In this document: in pieces, positions 1 through 8,885 of the stretch | Layout: each line of letters starts with the position of its first letter | Position numbering within the stretch: the first letter of the stretch is position 1 | Assembly: GCA_964569385.1 (NCBI GenBank) | Contig: CAZMUM010000047.1 | Coordinates: 1 to 32,953, forward strand | DNA length: 32,953 nucleotides | Direction: 5' to 3' | Source of the DNA: JAADHX01 sp964569385 | GTDB taxonomy: Bacteria > Actinomycetota > Acidimicrobiia > Acidimicrobiales > Poriferisodalaceae | Made by a program: the position numbers and the translations under genes | Notes under the pieces: model-generated | The model's database searches: none | What the model was told of the DNA's origin: nothing | Seen by the model: the letters and a program-made list of their open reading frames with translations, nothing else

Positions 1-2106
<2,106 letters not shown>

Positions 2107-2127
2107 TCTGCTCGTGCTCGCTATGGA

Positions 2128-2150
2128 GTACTCGAGGTGACTCGACGTAC
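2128..2150 (+). other. Stem-loop in the 23S-5S spacer
   Basis: GTACTCGAG pairs with CTCGA(C)GTAC around a GTGA loop, with one bulged C. It lies just after the 23S 3' end and is probably part of the pre-rRNA processing structure or an RNase target. The structure is drawn by eye. Confidence 0.5.
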
Positions 2151-2178
2151 ACAGAAATACAAGATCGCTTGTTGGCGC

Positions 2179-2207
2179 CATCTCACCCTCTAGCAGAGGT
2201 TGAGATG
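2179..2207 (+). other. Second stem-loop in the 23S-5S spacer
   Basis: CATCTCA (2179-2185) pairs with TGAGATG (2201-2207), and the inner CCTCT pairs with AGAGG around an AGC loop. The result is a nearly continuous 12-bp stem. Its position 20 nt before the 5S gene suggests a processing signal for release of 5S rRNA. The 122-nt spacer holds nothing else that I can recognise and no tRNA gene. Confidence 0.55.
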
Positions 2208-2228
2208 TGATGCCAGCGGCTACCGGTC

Positions 2229-2344
2229 TCCGGTGGTGATAGCGACGAGGCCACACCCGTTCCCATTTCGAACACGGAAGTTAAGCTCGTCAGCGCCGAT
2301 GGTACTTGGGGGTAGACCCCCTGGGAGAGTAGGACACCGCCGGA
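2229..2344 (+). rRNA. rrf: 5S ribosomal RNA
   Basis: About 116 nt begin with TCCGGTGGTGATAGCGACG, contain the conserved CCCGTTCCCATTTCGAACACG block, and end in GGACACCGCCGGA, which pairs with the 5' end. It follows 23S by about 120 nt, as in a standard 16S-23S-5S operon. Ends are accurate to a few nucleotides. Confidence 0.95.
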
Positions 2345-2354
2345 TTTTCTCTAA

Positions 2355-2397
2355 GATGGTCGCCCCTAGGGGCGACCATCGGCATTTTTGGCCAAAC
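2355..2397 (+). terminator. Rho-independent terminator of the rRNA operon
   Basis: A perfect 26-bp palindrome occupies 2355-2380, with arms GATGGTCGCCCC and GGGGCGACCATC. It is followed within a few bases by a T-rich run (GGCATTTTTGG). It lies 11 bp after the 5S gene. The strong symmetric stem and U tract make this the clearest terminator in the window. Confidence 0.92.
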
Positions 2398-2477
2398 TGG
2401 GTTCGCTCTAAGGCACTAGACCATGCTCACTCGACCGTGGGGCACACAACGTTCCCACCTGGCATCATCGGAGTCCT

Positions 2478-3461
2478 ATGTCGCCATCCAACCAAAGAAA
2501 CCCTCGCGACCACGGCTCGTCGAGAGGCCGCAAACACGGCAACGATCGTGGTCGGCCTCAGCCTGGCCGCTCTCAAACAGGGCGGTCTCAGTCAGGGCGC
2601 TCTCAATCAGATAGTGATCAGCGAAGGCCCGATGGTCGTTACATCAAACCAGAACCGCCCAAACGTGAGGGCTGGGGCCGTGTGGCTCGCAAGGGCGCCG
2701 ATTCGGCGCGGCGCGACGACGAACGAGATCAGCCCATCGAGCGCGATCGAGGCGATCCGCCCGAGCCTCAGGAGAAATGGGAACGCGTCGACAAAAAGCG
2801 CGTTGCGTCGAGCAAGCTAAAGCATGAGCGCCCGCCGCGCATCGAGATCGAGCTCGACGCGGCCGATCTCTTGGGTACTGACACCCAGCGCGCTCGAGCC
2901 CGAAACAGGGTACGAGATGCGGCTAGTGCGTTTGCCGCGGAGCGCTTTGAAGACGCTCGACGCATCCTGAAGCCGATCTCGTCCGAACAAGCCCACATCA
3001 GCGACATCAGGGAGCTCTACGGCCTCACGCTCTACCGCCTTGGGCGTTGGGCCGAAGCCATAGCCGAACTCGAGGTGGCGGCGGCGATGACCGGCTCGTC
3101 CGAGCAGCACCCCGTGCGCGCCGATGCCCACCGTGCGCTTGGTCAGCACCGAGCGGTTGCCGATCTTTGGGAGGAGCTTCGCCAAGACCACCCCGACGCC
3201 GATGTCATCACCGAGGGCCGCATCGTGATGGCTGGTTCTAGGGCCGATCAAGGCGACCTTGCCGGCGCAATTCGGATTCTCGAACAGGGGCCGGTACGCA
3301 CCAAGTCGCCGAAGGACCATCATCTACGCCTCTGGTACGCACTGGCCGACATGTACGAGCGCAGCGGCGACTCTCAGCGTGCTCGTCGGGGGTTCGAACG
3401 TGTAGCGGCCACCGATAGCGGCTTCGCCGACGTTGGTGCTCGGCTTCGATCCATGCAATAG
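2478..3461 (+). CDS. TPR-like repeat protein with basic disordered N-terminus
   Basis: Predicted 327-residue cytoplasmic protein of unknown role. Residues 1-120 are rich in Arg, Ser, Gln, Asp and Pro, look disordered and carry three GRSQ repeats (about residues 30-44). Residues about 140-325 are alpha-helical and Ala/Arg/Leu-rich, with alternating helices such as ELYGLTLYRLGRWAEAIAEL and LWYALADMYERSGDSQRARR that fit tetratricopeptide repeats. No signal peptide or membrane segment is seen. The ATG start is supported by GGAG four nucleotides upstream. It stands alone between the rRNA terminator and the SSB gene. Family knowledge: TPR proteins are protein-binding scaffolds. Because the N-terminus is strongly basic and the gene follows an rRNA operon, RNA or ribosome binding is conceivable but unproven. 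Confidence 0.75.
   Translation: MSPSNQRNPRDHGSSRGRKHGNDRGRPQPGRSQTGRSQSGRSQSDSDQRRPDGRYIKPEPPKREGWGRVARKGADSARRDDERDQPIERDRGDPPEPQEKWERVDKKRVASSKLKHERPPRIEIELDAADLLGTDTQRARARNRVRDAASAFAAERFEDARRILKPISSEQAHISDIRELYGLTLYRLGRWAEAIAELEVAAAMTGSSEQHPVRADAHRALGQHRAVADLWEELRQDHPDADVITEGRIVMAGSRADQGDLAGAIRILEQGPVRTKSPKDHHLRLWYALADMYERSGDSQRARRGFERVAATDSGFADVGARLRSMQ
2565..2609 (+). repeat. Three 15-bp coding repeats (GRSQT/GRSQS)
   Basis: Three in-frame units of pattern GGNCGNTCTCANNCA encode GRSQT, GRSQS and GRSQS inside the disordered N-terminus of the TPR protein. Wobble differences between copies indicate that the array is not brand new. Confidence 0.75.
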
Positions 3462-3474
3462 CGGTTCAGGCCCA

Positions 3475-3519
3475 CTGGGCCATATGTCGCTGGGCCAAGT
3501 GTCACAGGGTCATGGAACA
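3475..3519 (+). repeat. Degenerate 15-bp tandem repeat upstream of the SSB gene
   Basis: CTGGGCCATATGTCG (3475-3489) is followed directly by CTGGGCCAAGTGTCA (3490-3504), 12 of 15 identical, and a weaker third unit beginning CAGGGTCA (3505). It lies in the 124-bp spacer before the SSB gene and could be a regulatory site or decayed slippage product. No promoter core is obvious in the spacer. Confidence 0.45.
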
Positions 3520-3585
3520 ATGGTCATGGGCCTAACGGCACTCACTTCCTCTCCAACCATGCACGCACGAACCAAGAGGAAACAT

Positions 3586-4005
3586 ATGACCGCTATCCGC
3601 TCACAACCCGCTGCATCATCGGCCGACAAGCGAGCAACCGCCGTGGCGCCTGACAACGCCGAAGTCGATATCAACACCGCGACCATTGTTGGTACTTTGT
3701 CGTCCGATCCAATCGAACGAACCCTGCCATCTGGCGATCAGCTCGTCTCGTTCGAGATCACCACCCGCGTCGTTGGCGAGGCCACCCGTTCGGTTCCCGT
3801 AGCGTGGACGAGCCCAAAGTCCTCATGGCGTTCGTTAACAGCTGGCGATCGGGTGATCGCTACTGGTCAAGTCGTCAGACGATTCTTTAGGGCCGGAGGG
3901 ACCACCGTCAGCCGAACCGAAGTCGTCGCTGAGGCCGTGCAGCGCGACCGCCCAGCAGCGCGCCAGCGGCTTATGAAACGAGCGAAGGCCAGAATCGAAA
4001 CCTGA
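3586..4005 (+). CDS. Single-stranded DNA-binding protein family (OB fold)
   Basis: A 139-residue protein whose core, residues about 23-115, matches the SSB/PriB-type OB fold: NTATIVGTLSSDPIERTLPSG, then FEITTR, VPVAWT and a GDRVIATGQVVRRFFRAGG strand-turn-strand. Such proteins bind ssDNA in replication and repair. It lacks the long acidic-tipped C-terminal tail (DDDIPF type) of housekeeping SSB and ends in a basic stretch (RQRLMKRAKARIET). It is therefore more likely the second, divergent actinobacterial SSB paralogue than the main Ssb. The reading frame is open upstream to 3433, but the ATG at 3586 is chosen because AGAGGA lies 5 nt before it. The extended version begins with improbable sequence and overlaps the TPR gene. 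Confidence 0.8.
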   Translation: MTAIRSQPAASSADKRATAVAPDNAEVDINTATIVGTLSSDPIERTLPSGDQLVSFEITTRVVGEATRSVPVAWTSPKSSWRSLTAGDRVIATGQVVRRFFRAGGTTVSRTEVVAEAVQRDRPAARQRLMKRAKARIET

Positions 4006-4015
4006 GCTCAATGTT

Positions 4016-4066
4016 GCTTGGTTACCAAGCGCGGCTTGGTTACCAACAGCGACTTGGCTATCGGGC
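4016..4066 (+). promoter_or_regulatory. Three operator-like 18-bp repeats before korA
   Basis: Three related 15-mers start at exactly 18-bp spacing: GCTTGGTTACCAAGC (4016), GCTTGGTTACCAACA (4034) and ACTTGGCTATCGGGC (4052). The first is a perfect 7+1+7 inverted repeat. The last ends just before the -35 region expected for the TAACGT hexamer at 4091. The combination of dyad symmetry, regular phasing and position suggests binding sites for a dimeric regulator of the korAB genes. It could also be a decayed tandem duplication. Confidence 0.5.
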
Positions 4067-4090
4067 GCGGCGCCGCGGACGATGAAAACC

Positions 4091-4104
4091 TAACGTACGA
4101 AAGA
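4091..4104 (+). promoter_or_regulatory. Predicted -10 element, leaderless start upstream of korA
   Basis: TAACGT (4091-4096) lies 7 nt before an ATG at 4104, the same geometry as at seven other transcription-unit heads in this window. The ATG is in frame with korA and would add 27 residues. The separate AAGGA site favours the internal ATG at 4185 as a translation start. Confidence 0.5.
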
Positions 4105-4184
4105 TGTTTCTCACCTCGACAGTTTCGCGGGTATCGTCATACGCCGAATGCCCAGACAGCTATTGCGCCCAAGGACCTGACAAT

Positions 4185-6062
4185 ATGACCGACACAGCAC
4201 CGCGAGAGCTCCCACTTCAGGAGATCTCTGAGGTGGTCATTCGTTTCGCTGGAGACTCTGGCGACGGCATGCAACTGACCGGCGATCGCTTCACAAGCGC
4301 TTCGGCTGTTTTTGGCAACGACCTCGCGACTTTGCCTGAGTTCCCAGCCGAGATCCGCGCGCCACAAGGCACCCTTGCAGGGGTGTCCGCGTTCCAAGTC
4401 CGGATCTCCGACTTTGCCATCAGCACCCCGGGCGATGCGCCTACCGTGCTGGTTTGCATGAACCCAGCCGCACTCAAGGCCCAGTTGCATCACCTGACCC
4501 AGGGTGGGGCAGTGATTGTCAACAGTGATGCCTTCACCCAACGCAACCTCGACAAGGCTGGCTACAAATCGAATCCGCTCGAAGACGGCTCGCTCGAGGA
4601 GTACCGGCTGTACTCGGTTCCAATGGCCGAACTCACCAAGACCGCCACCGCCGAGCTTGGTGTCAAGCCCCGCGATGCCGAGCGGTCGAAGAACTTCTTC
4701 GCCCTTGGGCTTATCTCATGGATGTACTCGCGACCTACCGAACCAACACTCCAGTGGGTCAAGGAGAAGTTCGCGGGGCGCGAGATCATCATTGCCTCCA
4801 ACATCGCGGCTTTCAACGCGGGATACAACTTCGGCGAAACTGCCGAGGTTTTCGAAGCTCACTACGAAATCAAACCGGCCGAGCTACCCAGCGGTGAATA
4901 CACCAACGTCAACGGCAATACCGCGTTGGCTTGGGGCTGCATAGCAGCTGGGCAGCTAGCAAATTTGTCCGTGTTCTTGGGCTCGTACCCAATCACTCCA
5001 GCCACCGACATCTTGCACGAGATGTCCAAGCACAAGAACTTTGGCGTTCGTACCTTTCAGGCCGAAGACGAGATAGCGGCCTGTGGCGCGGCGCTGGGTG
5101 CCGCCTACGGTGGCGCATTGGCTTTCACCACTACTTCTGGCCCAGGTGTAGCGCTCAAAGGCGAGACAATCGGGCTCGCTATCAGCCTCGAGTTACCGAT
5201 GGTCATCATCGACGTTCAAAGAGGTGGCCCTTCCACTGGCCTGCCCACGAAACCAGAAGCCGCCGATCTATTAATGGCGATGTTCGGAAGGCACTCAGAG
5301 TCGCCGATGCCAATCGTTGCAGCGCAATCGCCTGCTGATTGTTTCGATGCCGCGATCGAAGCATCGCGTATCGCGTTGAAGTACCGCACGCCTGTCATGT
5401 TGTTGTCAGACGGGTATCTCGCCAACAGCTCCGAGCCGTGGTTGTTGCCCGATGTCGGCACGCTGCCAGATATTGGCGTCGACTTCGCTACCGAATACAA
5501 CGGAACAAACGAAGACGGCGATGGCATCTTCCTTCCGTACCTGCGAGATCCTGAAACACTGGCTCGCCCATGGGCGATTCCCGGTACGCCGAACCTCATG
5601 CACCGTGTTGGAGGCATCGAAAAAGAAGATCGCACTGGCAACATCAGCTATGACCCTGCCAACCATGAGAAGATGATCGATCTTCGAGCTGCCAAGGTGG
5701 CCGGAGTGGCCAACGACATCGGCGATCTCGTTGTGCACGGCAACCCCGATGCCGAGCTGCTGATTCTCGGCTGGGGCTCGACTTGGGGCGCGATTGACGC
5801 CGCCATCAACCGGGCCACCGACAAGGGCTACGTCGTTGCCTACGCTCATCTTCGCCACCTCAACCCGTTCCCAAAGAACACCGGCGAAGTACTGGCCAAC
5901 TTTGACAAGGTGATCATCCCCGAAATGAACTCCGGACAACTGGCCTTGCTTGTCAGGGCCAAATTTCTCATCGACGCGCAGTCCATGTCGAAGATCAATG
6001 GCGTGCCGTTCACCAGCGGCGAGATTCTCGACGTGATTACCGACGAACTGGGGCAGAAGTGA
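4185..6062 (+). CDS. korA: 2-oxoglutarate (2-oxoacid):ferredoxin oxidoreductase, alpha subunit
   Basis: KorA, 625 residues. With KorB it oxidatively decarboxylates a 2-oxoacid (2-oxoglutarate in actinobacterial relatives) to acyl-CoA, passing electrons to ferredoxin; it serves the TCA cycle without the NAD-linked dehydrogenase. The N-terminal gamma-type domain contains EVVIRFAGDSGDGMQLTG (residues about 16-33). The alpha domain follows from about residue 235, with the TPP-enzyme hallmarks YPITPATDILHE and TTTSGPG, then RGGPSTGLPTK. This gamma-alpha fusion is normal for the actinobacterial type. The start at 4185 has AAGGA 9 nt upstream. An in-frame leaderless ATG at 4104 would give 652 residues with an extra segment containing Cys and Tyr that I do not recognise. 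Its stop overlaps the korB start in GTGA. Confidence 0.95.
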   Translation: MTDTAPRELPLQEISEVVIRFAGDSGDGMQLTGDRFTSASAVFGNDLATLPEFPAEIRAPQGTLAGVSAFQVRISDFAISTPGDAPTVLVCMNPAALKAQLHHLTQGGAVIVNSDAFTQRNLDKAGYKSNPLEDGSLEEYRLYSVPMAELTKTATAELGVKPRDAERSKNFFALGLISWMYSRPTEPTLQWVKEKFAGREIIIASNIAAFNAGYNFGETAEVFEAHYEIKPAELPSGEYTNVNGNTALAWGCIAAGQLANLSVFLGSYPITPATDILHEMSKHKNFGVRTFQAEDEIAACGAALGAAYGGALAFTTTSGPGVALKGETIGLAISLELPMVIIDVQRGGPSTGLPTKPEAADLLMAMFGRHSESPMPIVAAQSPADCFDAAIEASRIALKYRTPVMLLSDGYLANSSEPWLLPDVGTLPDIGVDFATEYNGTNEDGDGIFLPYLRDPETLARPWAIPGTPNLMHRVGGIEKEDRTGNISYDPANHEKMIDLRAAKVAGVANDIGDLVVHGNPDAELLILGWGSTWGAIDAAINRATDKGYVVAYAHLRHLNPFPKNTGEVLANFDKVIIPEMNSGQLALLVRAKFLIDAQSMSKINGVPFTSGEILDVITDELGQK

Positions 6063-7072
6063 CCGACGTGCCTACAACTACCAAGAAGGACTGGACCACA
6101 GATCAAGAGGTGCGCTGGTGCCCAGGGTGTGGTGACTATTCGATCCTCACCGCGGTGCAGATGATGATGCCCGATCTTGGCGTGACCCGCGAAAACACAG
6201 TGTTTGTGTCGGGTATTGGCTGTGCGGCCCGGTTCCCGTACTACATGAATACCTACGGGATGCACAGCATCCACGGCCGTTCGCCAGCAATCGCGACCGG
6301 GCTGGCCACGGCTCGGCCCGACCTCGACGTCTGGGTCGTTGGCGGCGACGGCGACATGTTGTCGATTGGTGGTAATCACCTAATCCACGCGCTGCGACGC
6401 AATGTAAACATCAAAATCTTGATGTTTAACAACATGATCTATGGCCTCACCAAGGGCCAGTACTCACCGACCAGTGAGGTCGGCAAGATCACGAAGTCGT
6501 CGCCGTTCGGTTCGGTCGACGCCCCGTTCAACCCGATTAGTTTGGTGTTGGGCGCTGGTGCATCGTTTGTAGCTCGTACCCACGACATGGATCGCAAACA
6601 CATGACCAAGGTCCTAAGGCAGGCCCACGAACACAATGGTTCGGTTTTTGTCGAGATCCTTCAGAACTGCAACGTCTTCAACGACGGTGCCTGGGATCTG
6701 ATCACAAAACGCGCCAACCGCGACGCAAACCTCATCGATTTGAGCCATGGCGAACCAATTCAGTTCGGTGCTGACAACGAGTTCGGTGTCATTGTCGAGA
6801 ACGCCGAAGCCAAGGTCGTCAACGTGGCCGACGTCGGCGTCGACGCGCTGCTGGTTCATGACGAACATCGCGAAGAGCCTGGTCTCGCGTTCTTGTTGTC
6901 TCGCTTGTCGAACCGTCCGGTGAGTCCTACACCGGTCGGGGTTTTCCGGTCGGTCGACCAACCCGAGTACGCAACTGGTGTCGCCAAACAGCTTGTCGAT
7001 GCTCAAGCACAGAAGGGCCCTGGCGATCTAGCTGCGATGCTCCGGTCGGCTGGCACCTGGACCGTCGACTGA
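6059..7072 (+). CDS. korB: 2-oxoglutarate (2-oxoacid):ferredoxin oxidoreductase, beta subunit
   Basis: KorB, 337 residues, is the thiamine-diphosphate and Fe-S subunit that partners KorA. Visible motifs are WCPGCGDYSI (residues about 20-29), GIGCAARFPYYMNTYG and HGRSPAIATG. The TPP/Mg motif GGDGDMLSIGGNHLIHALRR is followed by NNMIYGLTKGQYSPTS. Cysteines of CPGC, GIGCA and LQNCN are placed to bind the [4Fe-4S] cluster. The GTG start overlaps the korA stop (GTGA, 6059-6062), so the two subunits are translationally coupled, as expected for a 1:1 complex. No separate ferredoxin-like delta subunit is encoded nearby. Confidence 0.95.
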   Translation: MTDVPTTTKKDWTTDQEVRWCPGCGDYSILTAVQMMMPDLGVTRENTVFVSGIGCAARFPYYMNTYGMHSIHGRSPAIATGLATARPDLDVWVVGGDGDMLSIGGNHLIHALRRNVNIKILMFNNMIYGLTKGQYSPTSEVGKITKSSPFGSVDAPFNPISLVLGAGASFVARTHDMDRKHMTKVLRQAHEHNGSVFVEILQNCNVFNDGAWDLITKRANRDANLIDLSHGEPIQFGADNEFGVIVENAEAKVVNVADVGVDALLVHDEHREEPGLAFLLSRLSNRPVSPTPVGVFRSVDQPEYATGVAKQLVDAQAQKGPGDLAAMLRSAGTWTVD

Positions 7073-7081
7073 ATCTCTGAA

Positions 7082-7094
7082 TAGGCTACGAATA
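7082..7094 (+). promoter_or_regulatory. Predicted -10 element of a leaderless HAD phosphatase mRNA
   Basis: TAGGCT (7082-7087) is followed by 6 nt and the ATG at 7094. No Shine-Dalgarno sequence is visible, so transcription probably starts at or next to the start codon. Confidence 0.6.
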
Positions 7095-7867
7095 TGGCTT
7101 GGGTGCTCGATCTCGATGGTGTCATTTGGCTAGCGCATCAGCCCATCGATGGCGCAGCCGAGGCCGTATCGAGGCTTAGAACTGCCGGCGAGAGGGTTCT
7201 GTTCGTCACTAACTTTAGTGCGCTGACTGTTGCCGACGCCGAACAGAAACTCGCTGATGTTGGAATCGAGGCCAGAGACGATGTGATCACATCCGCGATG
7301 GCCGCTGGCAGCCTGCTACATGGTGGCGAGCGAGTGCTGGTGGCCGGCGGACCAGGAGTTAGAGAGGCTGTAACCAACAGCGGTGCCGTGGTCGTTACCG
7401 AGGGTCCATACGACGCCGTGGTGGTTGGTTACCACCGCGAGTTCGACTTCGCCAGCCTTACCAAGGCGGCCAGGGCTCTACACGCCGGAGCGCGCCTGAT
7501 CGCGACTAACACCGACCCGACCTATCCAACGCCTGAGGGTCTCGAGCCAGGAAACGGCGCGATTGTTGCTGCTATCTCTACGGCTGGAAAGTTGGCTCCA
7601 GTCGTTGCCGGCAAACCCCATCAGCCCATTGCTGCCCTGGTACACCAGGTTCTTGGGACCAAGCCAGGCGAGGCGTCCAACATCGACCGTCACGTAGTGG
7701 TCGGCGATCTACCGGCAACCGATGGTGCTCTGGCCCGTGTGCTTGGGTATCGGTTCGCACTGGTGCTGTCTGGCGTTACCGACGCCGCCATGGTCGAGAG
7801 CGCCGACCCGGCACCCGATGAGGTTGCCGACGATCTGTGGTCGCTGGTTGATCGGCAGCTGCGTTAA
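7094..7867 (+). CDS. HAD-superfamily phosphatase (NagD/phosphoglycolate-phosphatase-like)
   Basis: 257-residue HAD hydrolase of the NagD/PGP branch, probably dephosphorylating a small phosphorylated metabolite in the cytosol. Motif I is VLDLDGVIW (nucleophile Asp6, acid/base Asp8), motif II is VLFVTNFS, the lysine motif is VVAGKPHQP, and motif IV appears as VVGDLPATDGALA. Motif IV usually reads GDxxxTD, and here it is GDLPATD, so catalysis should be intact. Family members of this length have a C2 cap between motifs II and III, matching residues about 75-170. In mycobacteria a similar phosphatase gene precedes tlyA, as here, but in this window a rhomboid gene on the other strand separates the two. 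The exact substrate cannot be read from sequence. Its TAA overlaps the stop codon of the convergent rhomboid gene. Confidence 0.88.
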   Translation: MAWVLDLDGVIWLAHQPIDGAAEAVSRLRTAGERVLFVTNFSALTVADAEQKLADVGIEARDDVITSAMAAGSLLHGGERVLVAGGPGVREAVTNSGAVVVTEGPYDAVVVGYHREFDFASLTKAARALHAGARLIATNTDPTYPTPEGLEPGNGAIVAAISTAGKLAPVVAGKPHQPIAALVHQVLGTKPGEASNIDRHVVVGDLPATDGALARVLGYRFALVLSGVTDAAMVESADPAPDEVADDLWSLVDRQLR

Positions 7868-8760
7868 CGAATCGGTCCCTCATAGGGCGGCAGCTCATTG
7901 CCGTATGGCGGGGTCGGGTCGTCGACTCTGCCGCCGTGACGATTGTTCCAGAACCCATAATCGTCGCCTGAGTAGTCGTTGCGCCACATGGCCGTGCGGG
8001 CTCTCACACTTTCGCGGATCGCAAGTCCAACTAGCGAACCAAACACGAAGCCGCCGACGTGAGCCATCCAGGCGATGCCGCTGTCGGTATTGAGGAAGAA
8101 TTGCGACACCAGCCACGCCAGAAGCAACCACTTTGCCCTCACTTGCACAAACAGCACCAAGAAGAACAGAACGAGGGTCCTGACTCGCGCGTTGGGGAAC
8201 CACACCAGGTATGCGCCCATCACCGCCGCGACCGCGCCAGACGCCCCAATAATTGGGACTGTTGAGTTCGGCCCGATGGCCACATGAGCGAAGGTCGCGA
8301 TCACGCCGCCGGCAAGGTAGAACAGCAAGTACCGCGTCCGACCCAAGTGGTCCTCGACGTTGTTTCCAAAGATCCACAGAAACCACATGTTGAATCCGAG
8401 GTGCAGCCAGCCGCCATGCAGGAACATCGAGGCCACGATCGCTAGCCACGGGTTCTTCTCGGGAAAAACTTCATCGTGAATTGAAGGCCTCGGCGTACCG
8501 TTTGGTGTGTCTGCGTCGGCGATCTCGCGGCGGCAGGCCTCATCGTCACCGTTGACGGTCTCGACGATCTCATCGACAGTCAGGGGCGAGCCGCGCACGA
8601 TCTCGCACGGGATGGCCGCGTACTCGTACGAGAACTCGATGCCGTCAGAGGTGTCGGCGCGCGGTTGCACCACGACGAACACTGCGACGTTCACTGCGAT
8701 CAGCGCCAGTGTCAACCATGCCCGGCGGCTGGTCGGGTTCTCATCGTGCAAGGGGAGCAC
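7864..8760 (-). CDS. Rhomboid-family intramembrane serine protease
   Basis: 298-residue polytopic membrane protease that cleaves single-pass proteins within the bilayer. TM1 is residues about 13-32. The HLGFN motif (His120, Asn124) forms the oxyanion site, IIGASG gives catalytic Ser174, and AHVGGF gives catalytic His234. The L1 region between TM1 and TM2 (residues about 35-100) is unusually long, acidic and carries two cysteines (52 and 76) that could form an extracytoplasmic disulfide. The C-terminal 45 residues are soluble, rich in Asp, Tyr and Pro (PPYGNELPPYEGP). The GTG start is preceded by TAGTGT and 6 nt on the minus strand, suggesting a leaderless mRNA. Substrates are unknown. Confidence 0.92.
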   Translation of the reverse strand: MLPLHDENPTSRRAWLTLALIAVNVAVFVVVQPRADTSDGIEFSYEYAAIPCEIVRGSPLTVDEIVETVNGDDEACRREIADADTPNGTPRPSIHDEVFPEKNPWLAIVASMFLHGGWLHLGFNMWFLWIFGNNVEDHLGRTRYLLFYLAGGVIATFAHVAIGPNSTVPIIGASGAVAAVMGAYLVWFPNARVRTLVLFFLVLFVQVRAKWLLLAWLVSQFFLNTDSGIAWMAHVGGFVFGSLVGLAIRESVRARTAMWRNDYSGDDYGFWNNRHGGRVDDPTPPYGNELPPYEGPIR

Positions 8761-8772
8761 GAGAGCACACTA
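8761..8772 (-). promoter_or_regulatory. Predicted -10 element of a leaderless rhomboid mRNA
   Basis: On the minus strand TAGTGT (8772-8767) precedes the GTG start (8760-8758) by 6 nt. The divergent tlyA-leader promoter lies only about 35 bp away, so the two units share one short control region. Confidence 0.6.
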
Positions 8773-8806
8773 GCTGAGCGCCGCTAACCGCGACCCACCC
8801 CGGTGG

Positions 8807-8820
8807 TAGCTTCAACGCCG
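8807..8820 (+). promoter_or_regulatory. Predicted -10 element of the tlyA operon, leaderless
   Basis: TAGCTT (8807-8812) lies 7 nt before the GTG at 8820 that opens the tlyA leader ORF. No Shine-Dalgarno is present before that GTG. No clear -35 is seen. Confidence 0.55.
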
Positions 8821-8885
8821 TGATGAAGGTGCTTTCGCTCTCAAACCTGAGCCTGGCTGCGACGTGCGTCGAGACTAGGCGATGA
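8820..8885 (+). CDS. 21-residue leader ORF translationally coupled to tlyA
   Basis: A GTG-started ORF of 21 codons (beginning MMKVLSLSNLSLAATC) ends with TGA at 8883-8885, overlapping the tlyA ATG in ATGA. Its own start sits 7 nt downstream of a TANNNT hexamer, so it would be the first codon of a leaderless mRNA. tlyA itself has no good ribosome-binding site, which makes reinitiation after this leader the likely route of tlyA translation. From memory, M. tuberculosis also has a small ORF (Rv1693) directly before tlyA. The peptide itself may have no function. Confidence 0.5.
   Translation: MMKVLSLSNLSLAATCVETRR

Noticed and set aside
2423..2614. 63-codon ORF starting at ATG 2423, with TAAGGC 8 nt upstream
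   Set aside because: The hexamer lacks the final T, the frame is a shadow of the TPR gene and it does not end at a gene start, so it does not fit the leader pattern.
2200..2820. 206-codon plus-strand ORF
   Set aside because: It runs through the 5S rRNA gene and its terminator and is out of frame with the TPR gene, which has better composition and a Shine-Dalgarno.
3433..3585. 51-residue N-terminal extension of the SSB-like protein
   Set aside because: The ATG at 3586 has a good Shine-Dalgarno, and the extension translates a spacer containing a degenerate repeat.
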